A stretch of 64,000 nucleotides of DNA, from assembly GCF_035917455.1 (NCBI RefSeq), contig NZ_CP109078.1:2294001-2358000 (forward strand), written 5' to 3'. The DNA comes from Micromonospora sp. NBC_01796 (GTDB lineage: Bacteria; Actinomycetota; Actinomycetes; Mycobacteriales; Micromonosporaceae). How positions within the stretch are numbered: position 1 is the first letter of the stretch; the number at the start of each line of letters is the position of its first letter. A program made the position numbers and the translations under genes. Under the pieces are notes generated by a model, which saw nothing but the letters and a program-made list of their open reading frames with translations, was not told the DNA's origin and ran no database searches. Of this stretch, positions 47,333 through 55,655 are shown piece by piece.

Positions 47333-49006
47333 TCAGGCGTCGAGGGTTTCGACGGTGAGGGCGTTGCTGGCGTGGGTGGCCCGGAGCTGTTTCTTGTCGA
47401 ACTTGCCGACGCTGGTCTTCGGGATCGCGTCGACGAAGGTCCAGTGCTCGGGGAGCTGCCACTTCGCGATCCGCTCACCGAGGAAGTCGCGCAGTTCGGT
47501 CGCGCTCGCGGAGGCGCCCTCGCGGAGTACGACGGCGGCGAGCGGGCGTTCGTCCCAGCGTTCGTCGGGTACACCGACGACACACGCCTCGTGCACGGCA
47601 GGGTGGGCCATCAGGTGGTTCTCCAACTCCACCGACGAGATCCACTCCCCGCCGGACTTGATCACGTCCTTGGCCCGGTCGGTGAGGACCAGGTAGCCGT
47701 CCGGGGAGAGGGTGCCGACGTCGCCCGTACGCAGCCAGCCGTCGCGGAACTTCTCCGGGTCGGGGTCGTCGTCCCCGACGTACCGCGAGGTGACCCAGGG
47801 GCCGCGGACCTCCAGCTCTCCGACGGCCCGGCCGTCGGTGGGCATCGGCTCACCTGCGGGGCCGACGATCCGGGCGCGGACCGCCGCCGGGAGCCGCCCC
47901 TGGGTGTAGCGGTAGGACCAGGCGTCGTCGCCTTCGGCACCGGCCGGTGGGCGGGCCACCGAACCGAGCGGCGACATCTCGGTCATGCCCCAGGCGTGGA
48001 TCACGTCGATCCTGTGCCGGTCGTCGAAGGCGTGCATCAGCGCCGGTGGGCAGGCCGAGCCGCCGACGATCACCTCGGTCAGCGACGAGGTGTCGACCGG
48101 GTTGCCGTCCAGGTGGGCGAGCAGGTCGTTCCAGATGGTCGGCACCGCCCCGGCCAGGGTCGGGCGCTCGGCGGCGATCATCTCGGCGATCGGGGCGCCC
48201 TGGAGGAACCGGTCCGGCATGATCAGCGAGGCGCCGGACATCAGCGCCGCGTACGGGATGCCCCAGGACATGGCGTGGAACATCGGCACGATGGCGAGTT
48301 CCCTGGTGGTCGGGCCGAGCCCGAAGCCCTCCGCCATGCAGATCTGCATCGAGTGCAGCCAGATCGACCGGTGCGAGTAGGCCACGCCCTTCGGGTGGCC
48401 GGTGGTGCCGGAGGTGTAGCAGAGGGCGGCGGCGTCGCGCTCGTCCACGTCCGGCCAGTCGTACCGCTGCGGCTTGTCCCGCAGCAGGTCGTCCCAACGG
48501 TGTACGCCGACCGTCCGGCCACCGGCGGCAGCGGCCTCGACCAGCGGGGTCGGGTCGCCGCCACCGACCACCACCAGGTGCTCGACCGTGGTCAGCTCCG
48601 GCAGCACCCGCGCCAGCAACGGGATCAGCGTGCTGTCGACCAGGATCACCCGGTCCTGCGCGTGGTTGGCGATGTACGCGACCTGGTCGGGGAAGAGGCG
48701 CAGGTTGAGGGTGTGCAGCACGGCGCCCATGCTCGGTACGGCGAGGTAGGCGACCAGGTGCTCGTTGTTGTTCCACATGAAGGTGGCGACCCGCTGGTCC
48801 CCGGTGACCCCGAGGTCGTCGCGGAGCGCGTACGCGAGTTGCGCGGCGGCGGCACCGACCTCGGCGTACGTCATCCGCCGGCTGGGCCCACCGGCGGACG
48901 GATCGGCTCCGGTCCAGGTGACCACCTCGGAGCCGCCGTGCACCGTGCTGCCATGTTCGAGGATCCGGGAGATCTGGAGGGGAACATCCATCATGGTGCT
49001 GCGCAT
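47333..49006 (-). CDS. Long/medium-chain fatty-acid--CoA ligase
   Basis: 557 residues, ANL superfamily adenylate-forming enzyme that activates carboxylic acids as CoA thioesters. Motifs: ALCYTSGTTGHPKGVAYSHR (P-loop), AWGMTEMSPLGS, GWLRTGDVGTLSPDGYL (Asp for ribose), RAKDVIKSGGEWIS (hinge) and KTSVGKFDKKQLR (catalytic Lys). Start ATG 49004-49006 fits a TAGTTT hexamer 7 nt upstream (leaderless); ATGs at 48994 and 48991 are alternatives. The Nudix gene is divergent. Chain length not deducible. Confidence 0.92.
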   Translation of the reverse strand: MRSTMMDVPLQISRILEHGSTVHGGSEVVTWTGADPSAGGPSRRMTYAEVGAAAAQLAYALRDDLGVTGDQRVATFMWNNNEHLVAYLAVPSMGAVLHTLNLRLFPDQVAYIANHAQDRVILVDSTLIPLLARVLPELTTVEHLVVVGGGDPTPLVEAAAAGGRTVGVHRWDDLLRDKPQRYDWPDVDERDAAALCYTSGTTGHPKGVAYSHRSIWLHSMQICMAEGFGLGPTTRELAIVPMFHAMSWGIPYAALMSGASLIMPDRFLQGAPIAEMIAAERPTLAGAVPTIWNDLLAHLDGNPVDTSSLTEVIVGGSACPPALMHAFDDRHRIDVIHAWGMTEMSPLGSVARPPAGAEGDDAWSYRYTQGRLPAAVRARIVGPAGEPMPTDGRAVGELEVRGPWVTSRYVGDDDPDPEKFRDGWLRTGDVGTLSPDGYLVLTDRAKDVIKSGGEWISSVELENHLMAHPAVHEACVVGVPDERWDERPLAAVVLREGASASATELRDFLGERIAKWQLPEHWTFVDAIPKTSVGKFDKKQLRATHASNALTVETLDA

Positions 49007-49013
49007 GCGAAAC

Positions 49014-49019
49014 AAACTA
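49014..49019 (-). promoter_or_regulatory. -10 element of probable leaderless promoter for acyl-CoA ligase
   Basis: TAGTTT on the minus strand, 7 nt before the ATG at 49006; no ribosome-binding site between. Confidence 0.5.
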
Positions 49020-49115
49020 GTGGCCCAGTTCACACTTTGGAAACCCTTGTGACCCTCGCCGGGGGGCGATCCGGGAAGCCCGGAGCAGCGGCCTCGGTGG
49101 GCCGGTCCGCTGCCC

Positions 49116-49121
49116 TAGAGT
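49116..49121 (+). promoter_or_regulatory. -10 element of probable leaderless promoter for Nudix gene
   Basis: TAGAGT ends 6 nt before ATG 49128 with no Shine-Dalgarno sequence. Confidence 0.5.
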
Positions 49122-49127
49122 GATCGG

Positions 49128-49622
49128 ATGAGCAGCATTTCGTGGGCGGAGTCCTACCTCGGGCAGCTTCGTACGCTCGCCGGTGACCGAACCCTGATGT
49201 TCGTCGGCGCCCGGGGCGTGGTCCGGGACGCGGCCGGTCAGGTCCTGCTGATCGAACGCTCCGACAACGGCGACTGGGCGATGCCGGCCGGGGCGATGGA
49301 ACTGGGCGAGTCGATCAGCGACTGCGTGGTCCGGGAGGTGTGGGAGGAGACCGGGCTGCGGGCGCAGGCGGTGACCCCGTTCGCGTTCTACACCGGCCCG
49401 GACCGCACCTTCACCAACATGTACGGCGACACGTACCAGCTCTTCGTGGTCGCGTTCCGGATCGAGACCTGGTCCGGTGAGCTGTTGACGGTCACCGACG
49501 AGACCACCAACGCGGGCTTCTTCCCGCCCCGGGGCCTGCCGACGCCGACCTCCCCGACGGTCCTGGAGACCCTGGACGACCTGGCGGTCTTCGAGCGCAC
49601 CAACCAACTCGTACTCAAGTAG
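49128..49622 (+). CDS. Nudix hydrolase
   Basis: 164 residues. Complete Nudix box at about 59-81: GAMELGE, then CVVREVWEETGL, fitting GX5EX7REUXEEXGU and binding the catalytic metals. N-terminal VGARGVVRDAAGQVLLIERS and GDWAMPAG. Hydrolyses a nucleoside diphosphate linked to another group; the LRTLAGDRTLMFVGARG-type N-terminus occurs in actinobacterial ADP-ribose/nucleotide-clearing members. Substrate unknown. Stops 28 nt before the convergent DHA2 pump. Confidence 0.92.
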   Translation: MSSISWAESYLGQLRTLAGDRTLMFVGARGVVRDAAGQVLLIERSDNGDWAMPAGAMELGESISDCVVREVWEETGLRAQAVTPFAFYTGPDRTFTNMYGDTYQLFVVAFRIETWSGELLTVTDETTNAGFFPPRGLPTPTSPTVLETLDDLAVFERTNQLVLK

Positions 49623-49650
49623 GCCGGTGCGCCCGTAACGGCAACCGCGG

Positions 49651-51267
49651 CTAGATCATCGTCTGGGCGTTGGCTTCCATGTCGGTCGCGGCGTCGTCGT
49701 GCGACTCCTTGTCCAGGGGCGTACCGGCGCTACCGGCACCGCGCAGTTCCGCGTTCGGCATCAGGACGGTGAGCACCACCGCCACGACCGCGATCAGGCC
49801 GGCGACCAGGAAGACCAGGTGCAGCCCGCTGACGAAGCTCTGCTGTACGGCGTCGCGGAGCGGGTCCGGCAGCGCCATGATCTTCGCCGGTTCGTTGATG
49901 GAGAACGAACTCGGGTCGATCGGGGCCTGCTGCTCCGGCGGCAGCTTGGACAGTGCCGTCGGCAGCCGGTCGGTGAGTCCACCGGTCAGCCGGGTGGAGA
50001 GCAGGGTGCCGAGGATGGCCACCCCGAACGAACCGCCGAGCGAGCGGAAGAAGGTGACGGTTGACGTACCGGCGCCGAGGTCGCGTACCTCGACCGAGTT
50101 CTGCACCCCGAGGATCAGCGACTGCATGCAAAGGCCGAGCCCGATGCCGATGATCACCATGTAGAGGAACGCCAGCCAGAGCGTGGAGCGGACCTGGAGC
50201 TGGGTGAAGAGCAGCATGCCGAGCACCAGCAGCACCGCGCCGGCCACCGGGAACCACTTGTACCGGCCGATCCGGCTGATCGCCCGACCGGTGAGGACCG
50301 AGGTGACGATGATCCCGGCCATCATCGGCAGCATCAGCAGACCGCTGTTGGTCGGCGACGCGCCCTTGACGATCTGCAGGTACAGCGGGATGAAGATGAT
50401 CGACCCGAACATCACCAGGCCGAGGATGAACGAGGCGGCGTTGCCGAGCGCGAAGGTACGGCGGCGGAACAGCCCGAGCGGCAGGATCGGCTCGGAGACC
50501 CGCGACTCCTGCCACAGGAAGACCACCGCGAGCAGCGCACCGACCGCGAACAGGGCGAGGATGAGCGGCGAGGCCCAGGCGTACTCGTTGCCGCCCCAGC
50601 TCAGTGCGAGCAGGAGCGAGCTGACCGAGGCCACCAGCAGGCCGGCACCGAGCCAGTCGACGGTGTGCTGCCGCTTGGTGAACGGGATCAGCCGCATCAC
50701 GTAGAAGCTGACGATGATCGCCACGATCGCGAGCGGGACGTTGATGTAGAAGATCCAGCGCCAGTTGTGCTCGGCGAAGTAACCGCCGACCAGCGGGCCG
50801 GCGACCGAGGCGATGCCGAAGACCGCACCGAACAACCCCTGGTAGCGACCGCGCTCGCGGGGTGCCACCACGTCCGAGATGATGGTGAAGGCCAGGGTCA
50901 GCAGACCACCGGCGCCGATGCCCTGGATCGCCCTCGTGATGATGAGCTGGGTCATGTCCTGGGAGAGTCCGGCAAGCGCCGAGCCGACCAGGAACGTGCC
51001 GATCGAGAAGAGGAAGACCGGGCGGCGCCCGTACAGGTCGGCCATCTTGCCGTACAGCGGGGTGGAGGCGGTCGACGCCAACAGGTACGCGGTCACCACC
51101 CACGAGTAGTGGTTGATCCCGCCCAGCTCACCCACGATCGTCGGCAGTGCCGTACCGACGATCGTCTGGTCCAGGGCGGCCAGCAGCATGCCGGTCATCA
51201 GGCCGCTCATCAGGAGCAGGATCTGCCGGTGACTCAGCGTCGGCCGGGTGTTTTCGGCGGTCGTCAT
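49651..51267 (-). CDS. MFS drug exporter, DHA2 (EmrB/QacA) family
   Basis: 538 residues from ATG 51265-51267 (GGGAGAAA 6 nt upstream). 14 membrane helices; motif C-like and family signatures: [20 protein letters not shown] in helix 1, [16 protein letters not shown] (motif A), [32 protein letters not shown]. Proton-driven export of drugs or antibiotics. C-terminal cytoplasmic tail acidic ([12 protein letters not shown]). A TetR-type palindrome lies in the 191-nt region shared with the divergent MFS gene. Confidence 0.93.
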   Translation of the reverse strand: MTTAENTRPTLSHRQILLLMSGLMTGMLLAALDQTIVGTALPTIVGELGGINHYSWVVTAYLLASTASTPLYGKMADLYGRRPVFLFSIGTFLVGSALAGLSQDMTQLIITRAIQGIGAGGLLTLAFTIISDVVAPRERGRYQGLFGAVFGIASVAGPLVGGYFAEHNWRWIFYINVPLAIVAIIVSFYVMRLIPFTKRQHTVDWLGAGLLVASVSSLLLALSWGGNEYAWASPLILALFAVGALLAVVFLWQESRVSEPILPLGLFRRRTFALGNAASFILGLVMFGSIIFIPLYLQIVKGASPTNSGLLMLPMMAGIIVTSVLTGRAISRIGRYKWFPVAGAVLLVLGMLLFTQLQVRSTLWLAFLYMVIIGIGLGLCMQSLILGVQNSVEVRDLGAGTSTVTFFRSLGGSFGVAILGTLLSTRLTGGLTDRLPTALSKLPPEQQAPIDPSSFSINEPAKIMALPDPLRDAVQQSFVSGLHLVFLVAGLIAVVAVVLTVLMPNAELRGAGSAGTPLDKESHDDAATDMEANAQTMI

Positions 51268-51338
51268 CGTGCTTTCTCCCCCCGCCGGCACGGAACATGC
51301 CTGGCGGGTGGCGACTCTTCCATCCGTACCCGCCGACC

Positions 51339-51358
51339 TACTTACCGGCCGGCAAGTA
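51339..51358. promoter_or_regulatory. Candidate TetR-family operator
   Basis: 20-bp palindrome TACTTACCGG/CCGGCAAGTA with a single mismatched pair (51344/51353), 72 nt before the DHA2 start and 100 nt before the divergent MFS start. Size and ACCGGCCGG centre are typical of TetR regulators of exporters, but no tetR gene lies in the window. Confidence 0.6.
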
Positions 51359-51458
51359 TGTGATCCCTGACATCCCAAAGATCAGCGAATCCTGGGAGCA
51401 CGCTGTACCGGCGGAAACCCGCTCGACGGCGACGCGTCGATCCGGGACGATCCGCGGG

Positions 51459-52763
51459 GTGAAGACCGGCCTGCTCCGGCGCCTGGCGCTGGACCTCACC
51501 CCGCTGCGTACGTCCAGGGACTTCCGGCTGGTCTTCTCGGCCGCCGGCATCTCCGGCTTCGGGTCGTTCATCACGTACGTCACCGTCCCGTACCAGGTGT
51601 ACGAGATGACGAAGGATCCGCTGCTGGTCGGCCTGCTCGGGGTGGTGGAACTCGTACCCCTGCTCCTGATGGGTTTTGTCGGCGGCGCGCTCGCCGACTA
51701 CCTGGACCGGCGCCGGCTGGTGCTCGGCGGCGAGATCGGGCTGACCCTGCTCTGCGGGGTGCTGCTGGTGAACTCGCTGTCCGACCGGCCGCACCTGTGG
51801 CTGCTCTACCTGGTCGCCGGGCTGACCGCGGCGGTCGACGGGCTGCAACGCCCGGCGATGGAGGGGCTGACCCCACGGTTGGTCACCCCGGCCGAGATCC
51901 CGGCGGCGAGCGCCCTCAACTCGCTGCGGATGCAGGTCGCCCAGCTCGCCGGGCCGGCACTGGCCGGGGTCCTGATCGCCTCGGTCGACCTGGCCTGGGT
52001 GTACGCCATCGACCTGGCCACCTTCGCCGCCTCGCTCGCCTGCCTGGCCCTGGTACGGGCGGTCCCGCCACCACCGGCCGCCGACCGCCCGTCGGTACGT
52101 TCGGTCCGCACCGGCCTGCGGTACGCCCGCAGCCGCCCCGAACTGCTCGGCACCTACCTGGTCGACATCAACGCGATGTTGTTCGGCATGCCGCAGGCGC
52201 TCTACCCGTTCATGGCCGACAAGCTCGGCGGCCCGGCCGTACTCGGGCTGCTCTACGCCGCCCCGGCGGTCGGTTCGCTGCTCGCCACGCTCGGCTCGGG
52301 CTGGACCCGGCAGGTGCACCGGCACGGGCTGATGGTGGTGCTCGCCGCCGGGGCCTGGGGGCTGGCCATCCTCGCCTTCGGGCTGGTCGACTCGCTCTGG
52401 CTGGCCCTGGTCCTGCTCGCCCTGGCCGGCGCCGCCGACATGGTCTCCGGGCTGTTCCGGATGATCATCTGGAACCAGACCATCCCCGACCACCTGCGCG
52501 GTCGGCTGGCCGGGATCGAGATGCTGTCCTACTCCACCGGTCCGCTGCTCGGCCAGTTGCGCTCCGGGCTGGCCGCCCGGTGGCTCGGCGTGAACGGCTC
52601 GATCGTCTCCGGCGGCCTGCTCTGCGTGGTCGGCACGATCGCCCTGGCCGCCGCGCTGCCGAAGTTCCTCCGCTACGACGGGCGCGACGGCCTGGCCCGC
52701 AAGGAGGCCGAGGACGCCGCCTGGGCCGCCGCCGCGACCACGCCGGCCAGCACCGTCGGATAA
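51459..52763 (+). CDS. MFS transporter (MFS_3 / EntS-like exporter)
   Basis: 434 residues from GTG 51459; the frame is open further upstream but crosses the promoter region. About 12 helices; motif-A-like GALADYLDRRRLVLGG; DHLRGRLAGIEMLSYSTGPL in the C-half. Clear paralogue of the transporter at 5.5-6.9 kb (DLTPLRTSRDFRL against DVRPLRVPAYRRL; same GRL(A/Q)G and LRxGL motifs). Predicted exporter of a small molecule. Shares the intergenic palindrome with the DHA2 pump. Confidence 0.85.
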   Translation: MKTGLLRRLALDLTPLRTSRDFRLVFSAAGISGFGSFITYVTVPYQVYEMTKDPLLVGLLGVVELVPLLLMGFVGGALADYLDRRRLVLGGEIGLTLLCGVLLVNSLSDRPHLWLLYLVAGLTAAVDGLQRPAMEGLTPRLVTPAEIPAASALNSLRMQVAQLAGPALAGVLIASVDLAWVYAIDLATFAASLACLALVRAVPPPPAADRPSVRSVRTGLRYARSRPELLGTYLVDINAMLFGMPQALYPFMADKLGGPAVLGLLYAAPAVGSLLATLGSGWTRQVHRHGLMVVLAAGAWGLAILAFGLVDSLWLALVLLALAGAADMVSGLFRMIIWNQTIPDHLRGRLAGIEMLSYSTGPLLGQLRSGLAARWLGVNGSIVSGGLLCVVGTIALAAALPKFLRYDGRDGLARKEAEDAAWAAAATTPASTVG

Positions 52764-52848
52764 CCCCGATCGGGTACGAACACCACCGGAACCCCCCGGC
52801 GTCGCCGGGCTACCGGTTTGGTGCTGGCGACAGCGGGGACCCGCCGGC

Positions 52849-54591
52849 ATGGTGACCGGAGCAGAGGAAGATCGGCGACTTGCCGATGTGGTCGAGAGCT
52901 GGCTCGGGCGTGGCGTGCTGGTGGTCGGCGACGCGATGCTCGACGAGTGGCGGTTCGCCGATTCCGACCGGCTCTGCCGGGAGGCGCCCGCCCCCGTACT
53001 CACCCTGCGACGGCGGATCACCGCCGCCGGTGGCGCCGCGAACACCGCGGTGAACCTGAGCGCGCTCGGTGGCCGGGCGTCCCTGGTCGCACCGGTCGGC
53101 GCCGACGTGGCCGGCGACGAACTCCACGACTGCCTGGACCGGGCCGGGGTCTGGGACCGTACGGTCTCCCAGACCGGCCGCAGGACACCGGTCAAACGAC
53201 GGATCCTCGCCGCCGACCAGATCCTGGTACGCGAGGACGAGGGCGACCGGGACGACCGGCTCTGCGACGACGGGGTGCAGCGACTGCTCGGCACCCTGGC
53301 CAGCGCCACCGAGGAACTGCGTGAGGTGACCGGCCAGCCGCCGACGCTGGTGATCTGCGACTACGGTCTCGGCGCCCTGCCCGAACCGATCCGCGCCTGG
53401 CTGGTCGAGCACCGGGACCTGTTCGGCACCGTGGCCCTCGACGCGCACGACCTGGCCTACTGGCGCGGACTCGCCCCGACCGTGGTGACGCCGAGCTTCG
53501 CCGAGGCCACCCGCCTGCTCAACTCCTCCGGCACGACCGCTGCCGCCCCTGCCGACCCTCCCGCCGAAGCACCGGCGGTGCGGCTGGCGGCGGGGCAGAC
53601 GCCGACGGTGGAGATGCCGACGGTGGTGACGGAGGTTGTACCGCCGCTGCCGGAACGGCCGCGCGGGTTCACCGAGAGCACCGTCCACTCCGGCACCGAT
53701 CGGGCCGGAGTGGCCCGGTCCCACCTCGCCGAGATCCGGGAACGTACCGGGGCGGACGTGGTGGCGGTGACCCTGGACACCGACGGGGCGGTGGTCGGCG
53801 GCCCCGACGGCGAGCCCCGGCGCAGCCACGCCACCCCGGTCCCGGCCAGCTACGCGGTCGGCGCGGGAGACGCGTACCTGGCCGCGATGACCCTGGCCCT
53901 GGCCGCGGGCGCACCACTGCCGACGGCCGCCCGACTCGCCCAACTCGCCGCCACCAGCACCGTCGCCGGGATGGGCACCTGTGTCTGCGTACGCGAGGAT
54001 CTGCTTGCCGCTCTGGGGTCGACCGACGGCGACGGCGAACGGGCGCCGGCGGTGGTCGACCACGGCGGACTCGACGCGCTGATCGCCCGGCACCGCCGCG
54101 ACGGCCGGTCGGTGGTCTTCACCAACGGCTGCTTCGACGTCCTGCACCGGGGTCACGTGCGCTACCTCGACCAGGCCCGCCAACTCGGCGACGTGCTGGT
54201 GGTGGCGGTCAACTCGGATGACAGCGTGCGCCGGCTCAAGGGCGCCGACCGGCCGGTGAACCCGGTCGAGGACCGGGTCGCGGTGCTCGCCGCGCTCGCC
54301 TGCGTGGACCACGTGGTGGTCTTCGAGGAGGACTCCCCGGCCGCGCTGATCGAGACGGTCCGGCCCGACGTGTACGTCAAGGGCGGCGACTACCCGCCCG
54401 AGATGGTCCCCGAGGCCCCGCTGGTACGCCGCCTCGGCGGCCAGGTCCGCACCCTCGGTTACGTGCCCGACCGTTCCACCTCGGCGATCATCGACCGCAT
54501 CCGCTCCCAGACCGTGAACGGGCGGGCTCCCGCCACGAGCGACGCCCAGGAGCCGTCCCTCGCCGACAGCCCGACCGGCAGTACGCCGTGA
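52849..54591 (+). CDS. hldE: HldE-type bifunctional heptose-7-phosphate kinase / heptose-1-phosphate adenylyltransferase
   Basis: 580 residues. N-terminal PfkB-family kinase (about 15-395): VLVVGDAMLDEWRFADSDRL, the sugar-binding GGAANTAVNLSALGG, and the catalytic AVGAGDAYLAAMT (Asp341). C-terminal nucleotidyltransferase (about 405-550): FTNGCFDVLHRGHVRYL with HxGH, KGADRPVNPVEDR and VKGGDYPPEMVPE. Both activities make ADP-heptose from sedoheptulose-derived heptose phosphate. Unusual 60-residue Ala/Pro/Thr-rich insertion (about 226-285) in the kinase. The GT2 gene follows with a GTGA overlap. Confidence 0.9.
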   Translation: MVTGAEEDRRLADVVESWLGRGVLVVGDAMLDEWRFADSDRLCREAPAPVLTLRRRITAAGGAANTAVNLSALGGRASLVAPVGADVAGDELHDCLDRAGVWDRTVSQTGRRTPVKRRILAADQILVREDEGDRDDRLCDDGVQRLLGTLASATEELREVTGQPPTLVICDYGLGALPEPIRAWLVEHRDLFGTVALDAHDLAYWRGLAPTVVTPSFAEATRLLNSSGTTAAAPADPPAEAPAVRLAAGQTPTVEMPTVVTEVVPPLPERPRGFTESTVHSGTDRAGVARSHLAEIRERTGADVVAVTLDTDGAVVGGPDGEPRRSHATPVPASYAVGAGDAYLAAMTLALAAGAPLPTAARLAQLAATSTVAGMGTCVCVREDLLAALGSTDGDGERAPAVVDHGGLDALIARHRRDGRSVVFTNGCFDVLHRGHVRYLDQARQLGDVLVVAVNSDDSVRRLKGADRPVNPVEDRVAVLAALACVDHVVVFEEDSPAALIETVRPDVYVKGGDYPPEMVPEAPLVRRLGGQVRTLGYVPDRSTSAIIDRIRSQTVNGRAPATSDAQEPSLADSPTGSTP

Positions 54592-55598
54592 GCCGCCCGC
54601 CCGTCGTGAACCGGCCGCTGGCCTCGGACGACGCGGCGGAGTTCCGTACCGACCGGCTGCTGGACGTGCTCGTACCGACCCGGAACCGCCCGGCCGAACT
54701 GGCCGTCACCCTGGCCGGGCTGGCCGCCCAGAGCGGGCCCGACGGGTTCGGGGTGGTGGTCAGCGACCAGTCCGGGGGCAGCCCCCCGTGGGCCCAACCC
54801 GCCGTCGCGGCGACCGTACGCGTGCTCCGGCACCTGGGGCACCCGGTGCTGCTCACCCGGCGGCTGCCCCGGCGTGGGCTGGCCGAACACCGCGCCTACC
54901 TGCTCGACCAGTCACTCGCCCGGTACGTCCTCTTCCTCGACGACGACGTCTGGCTCGAACCGAACGCGGTGCAGCGGCTGGTCGACGCCATCGGGGAGCT
55001 GGACTGCGGGTTCGTCGGCAACGCCGTACACGGGTTGTCCTATGTGGACGACGTACGGCCGGAGACGCACCGGCACTACCAGGAGTGGGACGGGCAGCCG
55101 GTCCCGGAGGAGATCCGTCCCGGCACCCCGGAATGGGACCGGGCCAGGATCCACCCCGCCGCGAACCTCCTGCACGTCACCGAGGCGGTGGGCCTGGCAC
55201 CCGGCCAGTGGCGGGCGTACAAGGTCTCCTGGATCGGCGGGTGCGTGCTCTACGACCGGCTCCGGCTGCACGCCTCGGGCGGCTTCGACTTCTGGCGCCG
55301 GCTACCGGAGAAGCACCAGGGCGAGGACGTGGCCGCCCAGCTCGCCGTGATGAGCCGGTACGGCGGAGCCGGCATCCTGCCCAGCGGGGCCTACCACCTG
55401 GAGGCACCGACCACGGTCACCGACCGCCCGGTCGAGGCGTGGGAGATCGTCCTCGCCGAGCAGTCCACCGACCAGCCGCTGGACCGGTCAGCCGATCGGT
55501 CCGCCGAGCTGCCGGTGGAGGCGACGGAGACCCAACCGGCCTCGCTGGAGCCGCAGGCCGCGTCGCTCGAAACCCAGGCCGCCCTCGAACCGATGTAA
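54588..55598 (+). CDS. GT2 family glycosyltransferase
   Basis: 336 residues from GTG 54588-54590, overlapping hldE by 4 nt. GT-A fold: LDVLVPTRNRPAELAVTLAG, the DxD-type LFLDDDVWLEPNAV, and WIGGCVLYDR and FWRRLPEKHQGEDVA with the late acidic catalytic motif. The last about 55 residues are low-complexity with repeated LEPQAASLETQAAL, encoded partly by a 25-bp tandem repeat that runs past the stop. Donor could be ADP-heptose given the neighbour, an inference. Confidence 0.85.
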   Translation: MSRPPVVNRPLASDDAAEFRTDRLLDVLVPTRNRPAELAVTLAGLAAQSGPDGFGVVVSDQSGGSPPWAQPAVAATVRVLRHLGHPVLLTRRLPRRGLAEHRAYLLDQSLARYVLFLDDDVWLEPNAVQRLVDAIGELDCGFVGNAVHGLSYVDDVRPETHRHYQEWDGQPVPEEIRPGTPEWDRARIHPAANLLHVTEAVGLAPGQWRAYKVSWIGGCVLYDRLRLHASGGFDFWRRLPEKHQGEDVAAQLAVMSRYGGAGILPSGAYHLEAPTTVTDRPVEAWEIVLAEQSTDQPLDRSADRSAELPVEATETQPASLEPQAASLETQAALEPM

Positions 55599-55652
55599 GC
55601 AAGCCGCCCTCGAACCGGGGTGGGCAAGCCGCCCTCGAACCGGTGTGCGGCA
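55578..55652. repeat. Three tandem 25-bp repeats across the GT2 stop codon
   Basis: The core GCCGCCCTCGAACCG begins at 55578, 55603 and 55628, exactly 25 nt apart. The first copy encodes the last codons of GT2; the next two are non-coding. A 25-nt unit shifts frame, so gain or loss would change the C-terminus. Confidence 0.85.
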
Positions 55653-55655
55653 GGG

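Noticed and set aside
47333-51267. Secondary-metabolite cluster around the acyl-CoA ligase and exporters
   Set aside because: No PKS, NRPS, terpene or RiPP genes; the genes are separate, differently oriented units.
55578-55652. CRISPR-like repeats
   Set aside because: Period 25 with only about 10 nt between cores, three copies, part coding.
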